Assembly (NCBI GenBank): GCA_037975125.1
Contig: CM075850.1
Location: 69,421,890 to 69,485,889, forward strand
DNA: 64,000 nt
Direction of reading: 5' to 3'
Origin: Latrodectus hesperus
Lineage: Eukaryota > Arthropoda > Arachnida > Araneae > Theridiidae
This document shows positions 15,830 through 28,615 of this stretch, piece by piece. Within the stretch, counting starts at the first letter, position 1. Each line of letters opens with the position of its first letter. Made by a program: the position numbers and the translations under genes. The notes beneath the pieces are model-generated. The model made no database searches. It was not told the origin of the DNA and was given only the letters and a program-made list of their open reading frames with translations.

Positions 15830-16650
15830 AAGTGTCAGAATTGGATAGAGGCTGGATCATAACCTATCGAGAATAAGAATGATCGTTCCATGTTTTTGTT
15901 ACTTGTACTGGTCAAATTCCAAACAGTATCATACGAATATAGAATGGAAGGGTTGGTAGAAATTATACTGAAAGGCGTGTATGATCTTGCAAAACAGTAC
16001 AACAACATCAAGGACCATTAGTCAGGAAACTGATTTATCTATAGTACATCCAATATCCCCTCAAACTGTGTGATGAAGCTTGAATCAGCAACAGCGACCA
16101 GTATTTCAGCTCTTTTCAACAATGCAGCATGAAAACAGATGACAACTAAAATGCCCCAAAAACTGGTGTGTAACATTGTGCCGCTCCTCAGTCCAGTTTT
16201 GGGGCTGGATACAGGAGTGGCAAAATGTTGTCTTTCCAGACAAGTCCCGGTTCTGTGGGCAGCATTCTAATGGCCATATACGTGTTTGGAGGCTCAGAGG
16301 AAAATACTCGTAAACTCATTGCATTCGATATCGTCCAGAGACCTTGCACTTGGTGAAATGGCATGGGTAACCATTGGGGTACAGATACACATCCCTATTT
16401 CGGATCAATAGTGATTTCCATGACGATCGGTATATTTCTTTTAAAATCAGTGGTTGTGTGCTATCTTCGAGGCCTACAGAAAACCACCTTTCAACTAAAT
16501 AATGCAATAGATGGAGCACGAATGTTCTTACGCTCCTCGATGCAGAGGGCATTTGATTGTTGACTTGACATGCAGTGCCCAAACCTGTCACAAAATTAAA
16601 ACATCTATTAATAGGTTGCCATATCTGGCTTGAAACCTCTCTCTAACTCC
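15830..16650 (+). pseudogene. Decayed Tc1-like transposase
   Basis: In broken frames the plus strand gives VSELDRGWIIAYRE (HTH start), LVRKLIYL, then WQNVVFPDKSRFCGQHSNGH followed by IRVWRLRGK. This corresponds to the Tc1 catalytic block FSDESRF...IRVWR, with the Asp-Glu pair changed to Asp-Lys. Later pieces (RYTSLF, TFQLNNAIDGARMFLRSS) match the FQQDNARPH-type region. Numerous stops make it inactive. I did not find terminal repeats. Confidence 0.85.
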
Positions 16651-19600
16651 TACGATAAAGTGTAGAATAAGCTTGAAGCGGCATAGAATGAGTTGCCCTT
16701 ATCCAATGTCATCCAAACCCAGATCAATTTCATGTCTATCCGCATAAGGACTGTTTTAGCTCCAGGGTTAGTAATTCTCTATTTCTACACAAATTTCACA
16801 TTCCTATAAATCTCCAAACTGCATGCAAGTTTAAAACTTCCTTTCAAGCCACATAGTATACAAACAATAGATATTTTTTATTCGCTTTTCCTCATGGTAT
16901 TTCAATGTTAGTAGTCAGCAGTATTTAATCTTTCTTTCAAACACACAGAAAGAAAATAATTATATAAATACAAATATCATTAGGAAAATATTAGTTCCAC
17001 ATAGTTATATATAAAATACAATTTAACATGCGATTTATTAGAATAACTTTACAAAATGTAATTTTTTTCTCTATATGTTGTTACTAATACTATGAGAAAA
17101 AATACATACAAAAATTATTTTCAAATATTAATAGAACTTACTGAAAGTCAATGTAAATAATGGAAAGAAATCCTGACTATTAATTAAGGTCAATCATGGT
17201 TTTATTTTAATTTAATTGAAAAAATATAATTTTTTTAATACTCTAATTTTTTCTTTAATTCCAAAAGTATCAGTAAACTGCATTAAAAATTTTTTTATGT
17301 AATCACTAGAAAATTAATTTTTTAATTTACATAAATAACGCTATTAACAAATTTTTACTAATAAAATTTAATAGTAAATTTATGAGATTTCAATTCTTTT
17401 AAGATAATAGCACAATAAATATTTGTTATTATCTCTTAACACACAATTTATAGCAAAAAAGTTACAAACAAAAAATGAGATATTTATAAAAAAATTTTTT
17501 AATTGCATGAAAATTTAATATACTAATAATATCTCATAGTAATGCATGAAATACTTATAAAATTTACTGTCTTTCAATCAAAATAGATAATTTTTATTTT
17601 AAAATAGATTGTTTTTATTCCTTTATCTTTATTGCACTCATTATTGCTTCATCTAATAAGAGGTATGCCTATCTTGTATAACTATATGAGTTTACAACTC
17701 AAACTGATAATGAAGTTATTGATCAAGTGAAGCAGTAATTCCCATTTTACTAAAAGTGCCGATTTTAACAATAGAAAATTCTGAGTGTTTTATTAACATG
17801 CATTGACTCTTCGTAGAACACCCACAAGTGTTTTATGTGACGGAGCTCTCTCTCTCTCTCTACAAACTTCGTTGGCTAATAGTATCCTTTTATTCCAGAT
17901 AATTGGCAAATGCAATTTTATGTATTCAGATTTTGTTGCATAAGCATACTTCCAAATATCTAACCCAGATGGGGTGTGATCGACAACAAAAATGAATTGA
18001 TCTGCTTTTCTAAAAAGTCGCATGTTACTTTAATATCTATAGGATTCTGCAGTCATTTGAGGAGCAGTTGCAGATATGGAGCAATTTATGCCCATCCAAT
18101 ATCATCCCTTCCTCATAAAGATGGTAATGTCACCAAAATGATTAATTTCTTCTGATTCTTTAGAGAGGATAATGTCTCACAAGCTCTTTTCCTATGAAAA
18201 ACCGAGAATCGCTTTACGTATGACCTTCGTTTCGAATCAAGAATATATATAGCGACAATCTTGATTTGCTCAAAAGTGATGTTCTCAGAAGCAAAACAAA
18301 TAGTTGTCCTGTGAAACGGCATAAAGGGAACTCAAACCACTGGTCTAAAAGTCTTTTTTATCTATCCATCTATATATAGTTTAAGTCGATATTATTCCAG
18401 GTACAATAGCTGCCTCTATTAGTTGTATACTCTCTCTATAATAGTCCCATGCATTTAAAGTCAAATAGCGACCCTCCAGAGATACGACTTTATAATGATC
18501 TAGTCCTAGTGACTGCACTCAATAATTTGAAATTGTTGTCATAATCTAAAGATACGTGATACTAGTAACTAACGAGCGACATCCAGTGACTCTCCAGCGA
18601 CAAGTTCACTGTCTATCCATTACACAATTTATCCTTTAAATAATTCAGTGCAACTGCAATTTAATTTTTATTTTAACTACAATTTATGCAGCTGAGGATG
18701 TTTAATTTCAGAAATAAAATACGCTCAAATTCGATACTCCTCGAAAACTACAACTTTTTACTTAGCATTCCAATTTTACTAAGCAATTTACACCACCTAA
18801 ACGCATCCATGAAAAGTTTCCTAAATTATACTATACACCAATTTTTTAAATAACCATCAGAGATATTTCGATATATTGCTAGAAATATATGAAATTTAAC
18901 TTAGGAATTACAAGAACAATTTGGACAGCTTTTGATAACGAAATTATATATATTATTTCAATTGATTTTTAAAAGCTAAAATGAATGATACTTTTTAAAT
19001 TCCATTAATGATCATAATTTTTTAACATGTTTGAAACTATCTTTAATATAATTTGCTGTTTTTAATTAATATCGATTTTTCCTCTCAAGTAATTCCTCCG
19101 TTAAAAATAAAAAAATAAAAAAACGAATGACTGTTTTAAATTGAAACACATGGACACAAACAATGGAATGCAAACTACCAATTAATTCATCCTAAAAATG
19201 AACTAGCGATTTTTTTCGAGTTTTTAATAAACATTAATTTGTATAATTTAAAATGATGCAGTCATAAAATATATAGAAAAATAAAAAATGAAGAACAGTA
19301 TTTTTGAAATATCCAAATAGATTAAAAAAATTCAACATTTGCATAATTAAATCAAATAATTTAAATAATTAAATAATATTTTTGTTTTCATGTGCAGTAA
19401 AAAAATAAAAGGGAAATACTTTTAGTTTCTTCAAAAATAAAAAATTCAATGATTTCCACTCTAAAATTACAGGAACGTCAGTAAAAGAAATAAAAATCAT
19501 TACAATTTGTTAGCTAAATACAATTCTAACTAATGAAACTAAAAAAATTGAATAAAAGGTTACTTTTCATGTAATAAAAATTTTTATTCTAACAAATGAA

Positions 19601-22287
19601 AATTCAGCATATTGCATAGAACATACCTTTTAAATAATTTTTTAATTTCTTTTGTAGATATTTAATTATAATTAATTGGAATGAAATAATTAGCTTTTAA
19701 GTAAAAACATGTTACATGTGTTACCGGCATAGACTCTGTATATAATACAAATTAAAAATTAATCCACATAAAATGTAAATAAAAAAATCAAATTTTGCTT
19801 TAAAAAATAATTTTTTAACTAATTTGCCCAAGTGTAACGATCAAAAAATTTTCTTAACTAATCATTGAATGAAGAATCTTTGATTATCCAACCAACAAAT
19901 CTTATTACAGTTTTTATATATAAAAGTAAACAATTACATACAAATACGTCAGCAAACTAACTAATCATTTGAATTTTCGTATCAAGTGATTTAAGCATTA
20001 ATTAACTGAATCACAACATATACTTATTTTTATTTTCCTGACAATTTATAAACATGAAAGTCCCATTTCATAATTATATATAGAAGCATAAACCGGAAGT
20101 AAATAAAGAAGAGTTGTGTATTTGAAAAGCTTTTGATGTATCAACAGACGATCAATGTTGTAAAGCCGAAGTTTTGGATTTGGTTAAAATAACTAATTGT
20201 GGCTCATTTGTTTGGAAATAAAAACAATCATTCCGAAGTAAACCAAATAGAGTCTGGTGTATTACAGCTATAGGTGAAATCTTATCTAAAGGTATAAATG
20301 ATCTAATAAAATCTAAATTAAAATGTTGTCACTGCATTTTTAGGATATTTATGTATTCAGTTCTGTCATTTTCTGCTATGTAATTTGTATAAAAAATGTT
20401 CCATACTCGATCGCTATTTTATTTAATACTTCTGGGAATATTTATTGCTACAAATAAAAGTAAAGGGGCAACCAAAATCCAGTTTTACTTATAAAATAAA
20501 TATTTCTTAAATTTATGAGATTTATTATTGCATGAGAACACTGTATTTGAATTATTTTATTCATGATGTTTTCTCAATTATGATACATTATCTCAAAATT
20601 ATTAAACATAATTTTGAGATAACATACCATATATAAGCAAATGTATACCAAAAAGAGAAAATATTTTATTAAATTCGTTTTATTTTAAATTCATTCTTAT
20701 ATTCACTTCAAAAGTTTAACTATGAATTTTATTTAAATTATGCTTAAAGTCTATCGTAAATTTAATACAAGTCTAAAGTAAGAAAAACTTAGAAGTGTTT
20801 TTCTTTTCTTTTTTGCTTTGAAATTAATGATTATTAAATAATATTCTGATTACCACATAGAAAAATTAAATTTAAAAAAATGGCAAGATCACATATTAAG
20901 TGTTTAAAAAGCATTCAGTTGTGTAGTTAAGATTTAAGAATGCATATAATTAGCAGGTTTTTTTCAATATATTTTAAAACCATTTAACAAATAAATTGTT
21001 AGATTTACTTCTTTTATTATAAGAGGTACTGATATAAGTATACCATTTAAAAAGCACCTGAAAATCATGCCCTTGCAATGTTACCATAAATTCCTGCATA
21101 CAGGGCATTTATAGTGCCTATTCTACAATGTCTCAATCATTTTTAGACATGAAAGGCTGCTAAATAAATTCACCAAATCAAAACTGCGCCAAGACTTTAT
21201 GACTTTAATTTAATGTTAGTGAAATTTGCCATTGCTCTGTAAATGTTTTAATATTTTTCTTTTACATTTTTATTTAAAATTATCTTGAATGTTTGAGTGT
21301 TGAGGTAAATTTCTAATTTGAGAATTATAATATTCTATTTGTTTATATATAATTAAATATTTGAAAAATATTTAAAAAAAATTGTTTTTGATGTAATTTA
21401 GATATTTTAACACGAAACTATAACTAGTTTTGAATCAATTTCTGAATCAGCATACAATAAAAAAAATTTGATTGCAATTCTCTTTATTTTACAAATATAT
21501 GAACTGAGCAAATTAAAGAAAAAAATGGAAAGTTTTTGATGAAAACAATTTTATTTTTAACAAGATTTGAAACTTACATAAGAAAATATCTAACAAATGA
21601 CAAGAACTAAATAATGTAATCATATATTGAACTACAATTAATATTGGCTTAACATTTAAATTTAATACTGATTATTAGAAGCCATTTTATAACAAAATAT
21701 TCCATGTCTAAAATTTTAAATTTTAGATGGAAATAACAATTATTTTTCACAATAATTTTAACAAAAAATAACAAACAGATCAAAATTGAACACTAGACAT
21801 TTGATTTTAAAATAAAAAATGTTATGGGTATTTCTAGATGAAACAAAGATGAGCTCTGATTACAAATTTACAATAAATATTTCATTAAACAGAAATGATC
21901 TCAGTCATTACAAATACTTAATTAACAATTTTTGTTAAGTAATGTTTATTTAAATACCTGGTTAAAACTACTACATAATTCAAATATTAATCATTATAAT
22001 CATACATTTTTATTAAAATATTTTATCTGTTATTTAAAACCACTCAATTTTACTGTGATATCCAGATTATTTAATAATCAAAGAATGGTAAATAATAATT
22101 ATTTAAATCACAGCATTACACTAAATTAATTTTAAAATATTTCTATAATCAATAAATTAAGTGTATTATATACATATTTGTAGATATGCAATCATTAACA
22201 CAATTATTTTACAAAATGTACAAAAGAATTTACATTATTGGTCCACAATTTAATTGTATAATGAATTAATTAATAAAACTAAAATTT
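16651..22287. other. Intergenic sequence downstream of WASHC2
   Basis: Mostly very AT-rich. A (CT)n run occurs near 17850. The patch at 17780-18640 is less AT-rich, with minus-strand frames of 69-76 codons that I cannot assign. 18650-22008 shows no gene. The WASHC2 3' untranslated region occupies the right end. Confidence 0.6.
22009..22014 (-). terminator. Possible WASHC2 polyadenylation signal
   Basis: AATAAA on the minus strand, about 275 bases past the WASHC2 stop. Another lies at 21945-21950. Such hexamers are frequent by chance in DNA this AT-rich, so the assignment is tentative. Confidence 0.3.
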
Positions 22288-22463
22288 TTAATCTTCTCCT
22301 AATAAACCTCTTAAAGGATCATCAAAAGCAGGTTTCTTTTCAACTTCTTTCACAACTTTCTTCTCAGCCTCTTTTTTCATTGGAACTGAATTAGTGACTT
22401 TTGTTTGAGGTTTGTCAACTTTATTTGAAGATTGTTCGATATTACCAAATATGTCATCATCAT
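22288..22463 (-). CDS. WASHC2: WASHC2 terminal coding exon
   Basis: The exon has 176 coding bases (phase 1 in) ending in TAA at 22288-22290. It encodes DDDDIFGNIEQSSNK, a Lys/Glu-rich linker (KKEAEKKVVKEVEKK), then PAFDDPLRGLLGED. This is the counterpart of the human C-terminus SNIFDDPLNAFGGQ. The acceptor is ttttag. Confidence 0.95.
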
Positions 22464-25400
22464 CTAAAACATTAAATGAGAAATTTATTATATATAAATA
22501 ATTATTTAGAATATTATAAATTAAATATGTTAAATATGAATTTGTACACAAAAAGAATATTGCAATATATTTGTAGGTATTACAAATATACATTAGGTAT
22601 TCTGCAGATCGATGTGATTTACAAGAATTAAACACAATAACTTAATATTTTACTTATATACTTTGAACATTAAAATTTTCTTTTGTATTTCGAATGCATG
22701 TATCATTTTAGTCAACCATTCATTCATTAAAATAAAATCCACTCACTTATTTAGAATTCTCAGTACAAAAAAATATTGTAACTGTCATGTGAAAAAAAGG
22801 AAAACTTGTTTTTAGAGATATAGACATATTTTAAACAATCATTAATTGTTTCAAGTGCTTTAATTTCTAATTTTAAAAATTACATGTTTTGATCATAATT
22901 TTTAACACATAAATTTCTGATGTTTGAAATAAAAACAGGCATGCATGACACTTATTTCAAATAATTTTGAATCAATTTTTACGACTTCAAATTCCTTCGG
23001 TTTTTGTGATATTACAGCTTTTGTTGTGAATATATATACATGAACAATTTGAGATTAATATAACATTATTTTAGTGATGTAAGTCATTCAAAATGACGCA
23101 TATGAGGTGATGTTAATGTGAAATATTAATTATAATTTAAAATAATTAATTCAAATTATATTTAATAAGTCTCAATAAAATTAAAAATAAAAATTATCAT
23201 AAAATTATCAGTTACAAAACTCGATAAATACAATACTGTAGCAACTAGATAATGGACTTAAGCAATTTTCGCTTAATGTGAATAGTATTTATATTTTATA
23301 ATAAAACAACTCGGGAAAACCATTGATAATTGAAGACAATTTAAGTAAAGTATTTTTAATTACAAAATTTGGTTTAAATAGTTTTCAAGATCAACAAATA
23401 AAATATTTTCTTTCAAAACATAGTACACAGAAAAGCTATTGTATAAATTTTCATTTAAAGCTGAGTTATTGAAAAATCCTTCTGAGTAAGGCATACAGAT
23501 AGAAGAATTTAAAAATGTTTATTGTTACAATTTTTTTCATATAACTTCATTATCGATAGTTGTAACTATTTAAAAACAATATCTTGTGATGATGCATTTT
23601 AAAGTTGCTTTATATTTTATAATAAATATTTTACTTACAATTTTTCAAAGAAAATCATAATACCACATAAGGATTTTTATGTTCATAATTACTTATTATC
23701 CAAAATTATATTCATTAAATTTTATAATATATATAACCATTAATCTTTTAATTTTAAATCTGATTATTTCTTTCATTCTTATATGCATTTAAAAAAATGC
23801 AATAAAAAAATAAAATAATTTTATTCTTATAATATCAAACCAAAATATACCATCATTATCATATAGCTGACTGGGAAACATTTCATATTTTTCTTTCTGT
23901 ATGTCCGAAAATATATCAGAATCATCAGCAAATATGTCATTTTCGGTCTCATCTGGTTTAGATTTGAGCACTGGATTTGGCTTTATATTAAAAAGGTCAT
24001 CGTCATCATCATCCTGGAAATTTTTTTTTATATAAATTAAGGATTAAAATTTACAAAAACAGTTGCATAAAATAAAATTATTTCTTCAAAAATATTTGCT
24101 CTAAAAATTTATAAGAAAAAAATGTTTATTAGAATATACAAAATAATTTCATTCTTACTCAGAAGTATTACATTTTTTTAAAATATAAGCATTAAATAAA
24201 TCACTCATAAAATATACATTAAAAAATTAAATAACTTGTTTCATTCAAATTAATTAATGTAGATTATTATTATGAAAGGAAAAATTACTTCTGTGACATG
24301 CTTTTAAAGTATACTATTGTAATTATTAATATATAAAAGCTAAGAATTTATTTCAATAATTTTTATTTAATACATCACGAGAAATATCATACCAAATCTA
24401 AAATGGATTCTTTTTTAGAAATGCTGTTGCTGAAATCTGAAATATAAATAAACATTTAGAAATTTCAAATTCTAGTTCAGAAAAATTATTTTTTATTTCA
24501 AATAAATACACATTAAAACAGACATCATAATCAAATATAATCATATATCATTAATCTTAAAATTCTAATTTATTTACATTCATGTTTAATTTAATTCATT
24601 TGAATATCTCCTAATTAAAATTTATGAGAAATATCACACAAAATCATTTTCTTAATTACAATCTCCTATTTCAAAAACATTTTCTTAAAAATTCCTAGAT
24701 GTTTCATTTTAATTTTTCACAGCACTGTTAAAATCTAAACATTTAAAGAACATCAATTAAAAACCTGTTACAGTTACAGACATACAGAAAATTTAATTGA
24801 AGTAATATTACACAAAATGGGATTTTTAATGTATAAAAACAAATTAAATTTACTGTGATATAGAGATATTTTTAATGCAATCATGAATTTGCCTTTAAAT
24901 ACTTCATTAATGGATCAGTGTAATCACATAGCGTAAATTTCCTTTAAAACTGATTTTTCAACCATATTAAACTTTTCCATTTTAAATAATGTATACAAGA
25001 TAGAAAGAACGCACTACTAGACATTTACAAGTTATTATTTCATAAAACACAACAAAAAAGTCATTTTTTTACCATAATAACTAAAAGATTAAAAAAAATT
25101 TATTTTAAATCTAATAGACCAGGGATGACTGCTTTTATGTGGCTGTAAATAACACATGCATTATATTTTAAACAATTTTATTTAAAAAAAAACTTCTATA
25201 AGGGTTAGTTAATGCAAAAAATTGGGTTCTAAGATCTTTTAATTATTGAGCCTTTAAAAAATTATATTTCTCATAAGACAGGAAAATCTGGATCATTTGT
25301 ATCAATAATGGAATAAAAGCAATATATATATTATTACAGAATTTTCTTTTAAAAATCAAACTGGGTTTTTGATTATAATTTTAACTATGAAAAATGATGA

Positions 25401-28400
25401 ATTATTTTTATAATAAATATTATTGCCCAAGATTATTGCTAACAATTTCTTTTAAAGAATATTATACAAAAATAAAACTTTGTCTTTTCAAAAGAACAGC
25501 ACTTCACTTCACTAGTTTCTCTAATTGGCAAAAATTTGTTTCCTTTTCTATTTAATTCTTGTTAGAAATTTTGTCTGCAATATTTTTTCAAAGTAAAAAA
25601 AAAAACTCTTTCAGTGTTTACTGTCAAAATTTCAACACAAATTTATAATGCAAAGTTTTTTCTTGCAAATAAACATCTTTTAATTATAGATCTTAATATC
25701 AATGCTAAAAGTGTTAATAAATACTATTTAAGAAAATCTACTGCGTTAGAATTAATATTACTTCCATGGAAATTAAATGCATTTGCTACTTTAAAAGAAA
25801 TTAAAATCAATTTTAAGTATTAATACTAAATTACAGGATATTTTAAAAGACTAATTTATATAAGTTACTGCAAATATTTGTACATTTGTATTGCACTAAA
25901 ATTGTGCAATGGTCTATTTGTAATTTGGCACTAGCAAAGTTTAATGGTTGATTGGTTGGTTTGTCGCTCAACGGTCATTTTTGCACACGAGGGCTAATTA
26001 GACCGGAACCTATGGTTAAATTGGACTCTGAACCACTACAAAGATCCATGCCCAAGGTGGGATTTGAACCCACGAACTGTTGAACCTTAGCAAAGTTTAA
26101 GAAAATATAGAATTCAACATGAAAAACATTAATAAATATTTTCTGAGGTTTCAAATTTATTTTTTACAATCAAGAATTAGTTTTATCAGGGCCAACAGTA
26201 TAAAGTGGATTTGAACTGCAATAAACTTCCAGAGCGAAATATTAGAAACCAAATTTGCTGAATGTCAAACCAAAGATTAGAATACCAACCACTCTTGCTA
26301 GGTGTTTGTTGCTCAATAACCAAATTTGTACATGAGGGCTTATTAAAAAGCAACCTAGAGTTTAAAGTCGATTCTTAACCACTACCCACATCTAAGACAG
26401 AGGTGGGATTTGAACCCATAAATTGCTGAACAAAAGGCCAGAGAGATAACTATTAAACTTTTAGCTTGACATACAAATGCCAGATCAGCATTTCGAGTTT
26501 CACTAATAAGAACTGAAATGCAAGGTTTCCTGCTATGTATCATAGGCAAGTAATTGGAATGAACTATTAATCAAAATTAAGGTTAAGAACATTTACTTAT
26601 ATTAAAAGAGTACAATAACCCTTTCAAGCATTTAAATTAAGTTGTTTCCTTATTATATAAATTTATTAGTTATTACTTCTATCAAAATAAATACATTGTA
26701 ACATAAATAAAAATTTAATAAAAAGGAGAAGTTTTATTATAAGCATTATATTGAGACATTCAGTTCATAATTCTAAATATATGCTTAAATTGAATAAAAT
26801 GTATCATAAAAAATGGAAATTATAATGCATCAAGAATAGTTAAGCTTGCAAAATTAAATTTCATTTGAAAAGATAGCCAATTAAATCAACTAAATTATAT
26901 GTAAGCATATAAATCTGCAAAGCTAATGTTTAAAAATTAAACATGCAAATTTATATCTTCTTAAAATAAAATTATATATAAATATTTAAAACATAAATTA
27001 ATAAATTTACTATAATTATAAAAAAAATTAGCTCTGATAAAATAACTAAAATTCACTAATAAAAAAAACATGTTGTATGTGTAAGAAAAATTTAATATAC
27101 AAAAACGTTCCAAAAATATAAGGTAAATTATATTTGCCCCATACTATTAAAAAAGTGACAATTGCTAATTAAATATATTAAATAAATAGTAGCATTTTTC
27201 TCAACTTTCAATCAACCTTTTACTTTTGTTTATATCATTGAATCAAAATTGGCTATATACTTATAAAAAAGGAATTGCATAAAATTTTTTGAAAGTATTA
27301 AATTTAGACTACCAGCATTAATAATTTTTTCAAGTTTTATTCAATTTCAAATATTTTTGAGGTAAAAAATATTCAGAATTCAAAATGCCATCACTATTTT
27401 AGGAAACTGACATTGCCTAGGGGACAACCTAGTGGCTGAATATCATTGTAAGGTATTATAATGATGACCATGTAAATGACCAATATTTTCAGCTTAATGT
27501 TCTTTGAACAAGTTGAACAAGAAAATTAAAAAGTTGGAAAATTTTCCAGAAATAAAAGTACAGTATCAAAAATAAAACAGAAATGCTACAACATAAATAT
27601 TTTTCTCTTCTTTTGCTAAGACCCTATATAATTATTTAATAATAATTAATAATAAGATCTTTTTCTCACTTCTGAAAGCAGGTTCTGCAAAGAATTCATC
27701 ATTATCTGCGTCATCAAAATCAAAGCCACTACTTCCAGCGTCCTTTCCATCTGCTTTTTCTTCATTTAACAAATTAGGTTTAGGACTACTTTCAATAGGT
27801 GATAAAAATGAAAATGATTGACTTTTAGATTCTCTAGTTCCATCTAATTCAGAAAATATATCTACTACTTCCTCTTCTTTTTCTTCTTTCTTAATAACAG
27901 ATTTTTTACCAATTTTAGAAGAAGCAGCTTCACTCATTAGCTGAGACATAAGGTCCATTTTCTTTTTTTCTTGTACTTTATGTGTTGGTGTAAGTTTGGG
28001 TTCAAGTGACATCTCTGCTTCTCCTGAAGAGAAAATGTCATCTGCAGAATTTTGTACAATGCTTTTCACTGGGGCAGAACTTTGCGAATCTGATTCTTTT
28101 TCTGAGCTTTCTAAGGCCGCTAAACGTCCTTTTCTTGTAGGTTTTCTCCTCTTAGTAGAAATTCTGGCACGATCCTTAAAATAAAATTCAAGACATTTAT
28201 TGATTTCAGTGTATTTTCCTGAATATATATAAAGTCATTTCATGTATTATTCAGAAAAAATAAATACAAAATAGAAATAATAGAAAAAGTTACACATTAA
28301 AAACAAACATTCTTTTAAATATCACCAAAATTCTTAAAAAAAGTTAGAAAATGTATCTTATATAGAATTAATAAATGATGACTATTAAGATTATTTTTGC

Positions 28401-28555
28401 ACATGTTACTAAATCAAACATTTAATTTACTAATATATGCTACTTTTTTCCACTACACAAGAAAAGTACAAGTTATCATCAACATTCCAAGAAATACAAT
28501 AAATTCAAAAAGTTTCACCTACTTTAAATATTGCAGGTTAAAACCAATGAATAAA

Positions 28556-28615
<60 letters not shown>

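Noticed and set aside
16316..16591. 91-codon minus-strand frame
   Set aside because: It is antisense to the decayed Tc1 transposase at 15830-16650.
22464..22635. N-terminal extension of the last WASHC2 exon (open frame to 22635)
   Set aside because: The sequence beyond 22463 is AT-rich intron preceded by a good acceptor. The phase from the upstream exon fits only with splicing at 22463.
24430..24436. Alternative acceptor 7 bases into the micro-exon
   Set aside because: It would shift the frame and destroy the SKKESILDL-DDDDDDLF junction.
27996..28184. 62-codon plus-strand frame
   Set aside because: It is antisense to the WASHC2 exon at 27670-28174. The minus frame has clear family similarity.
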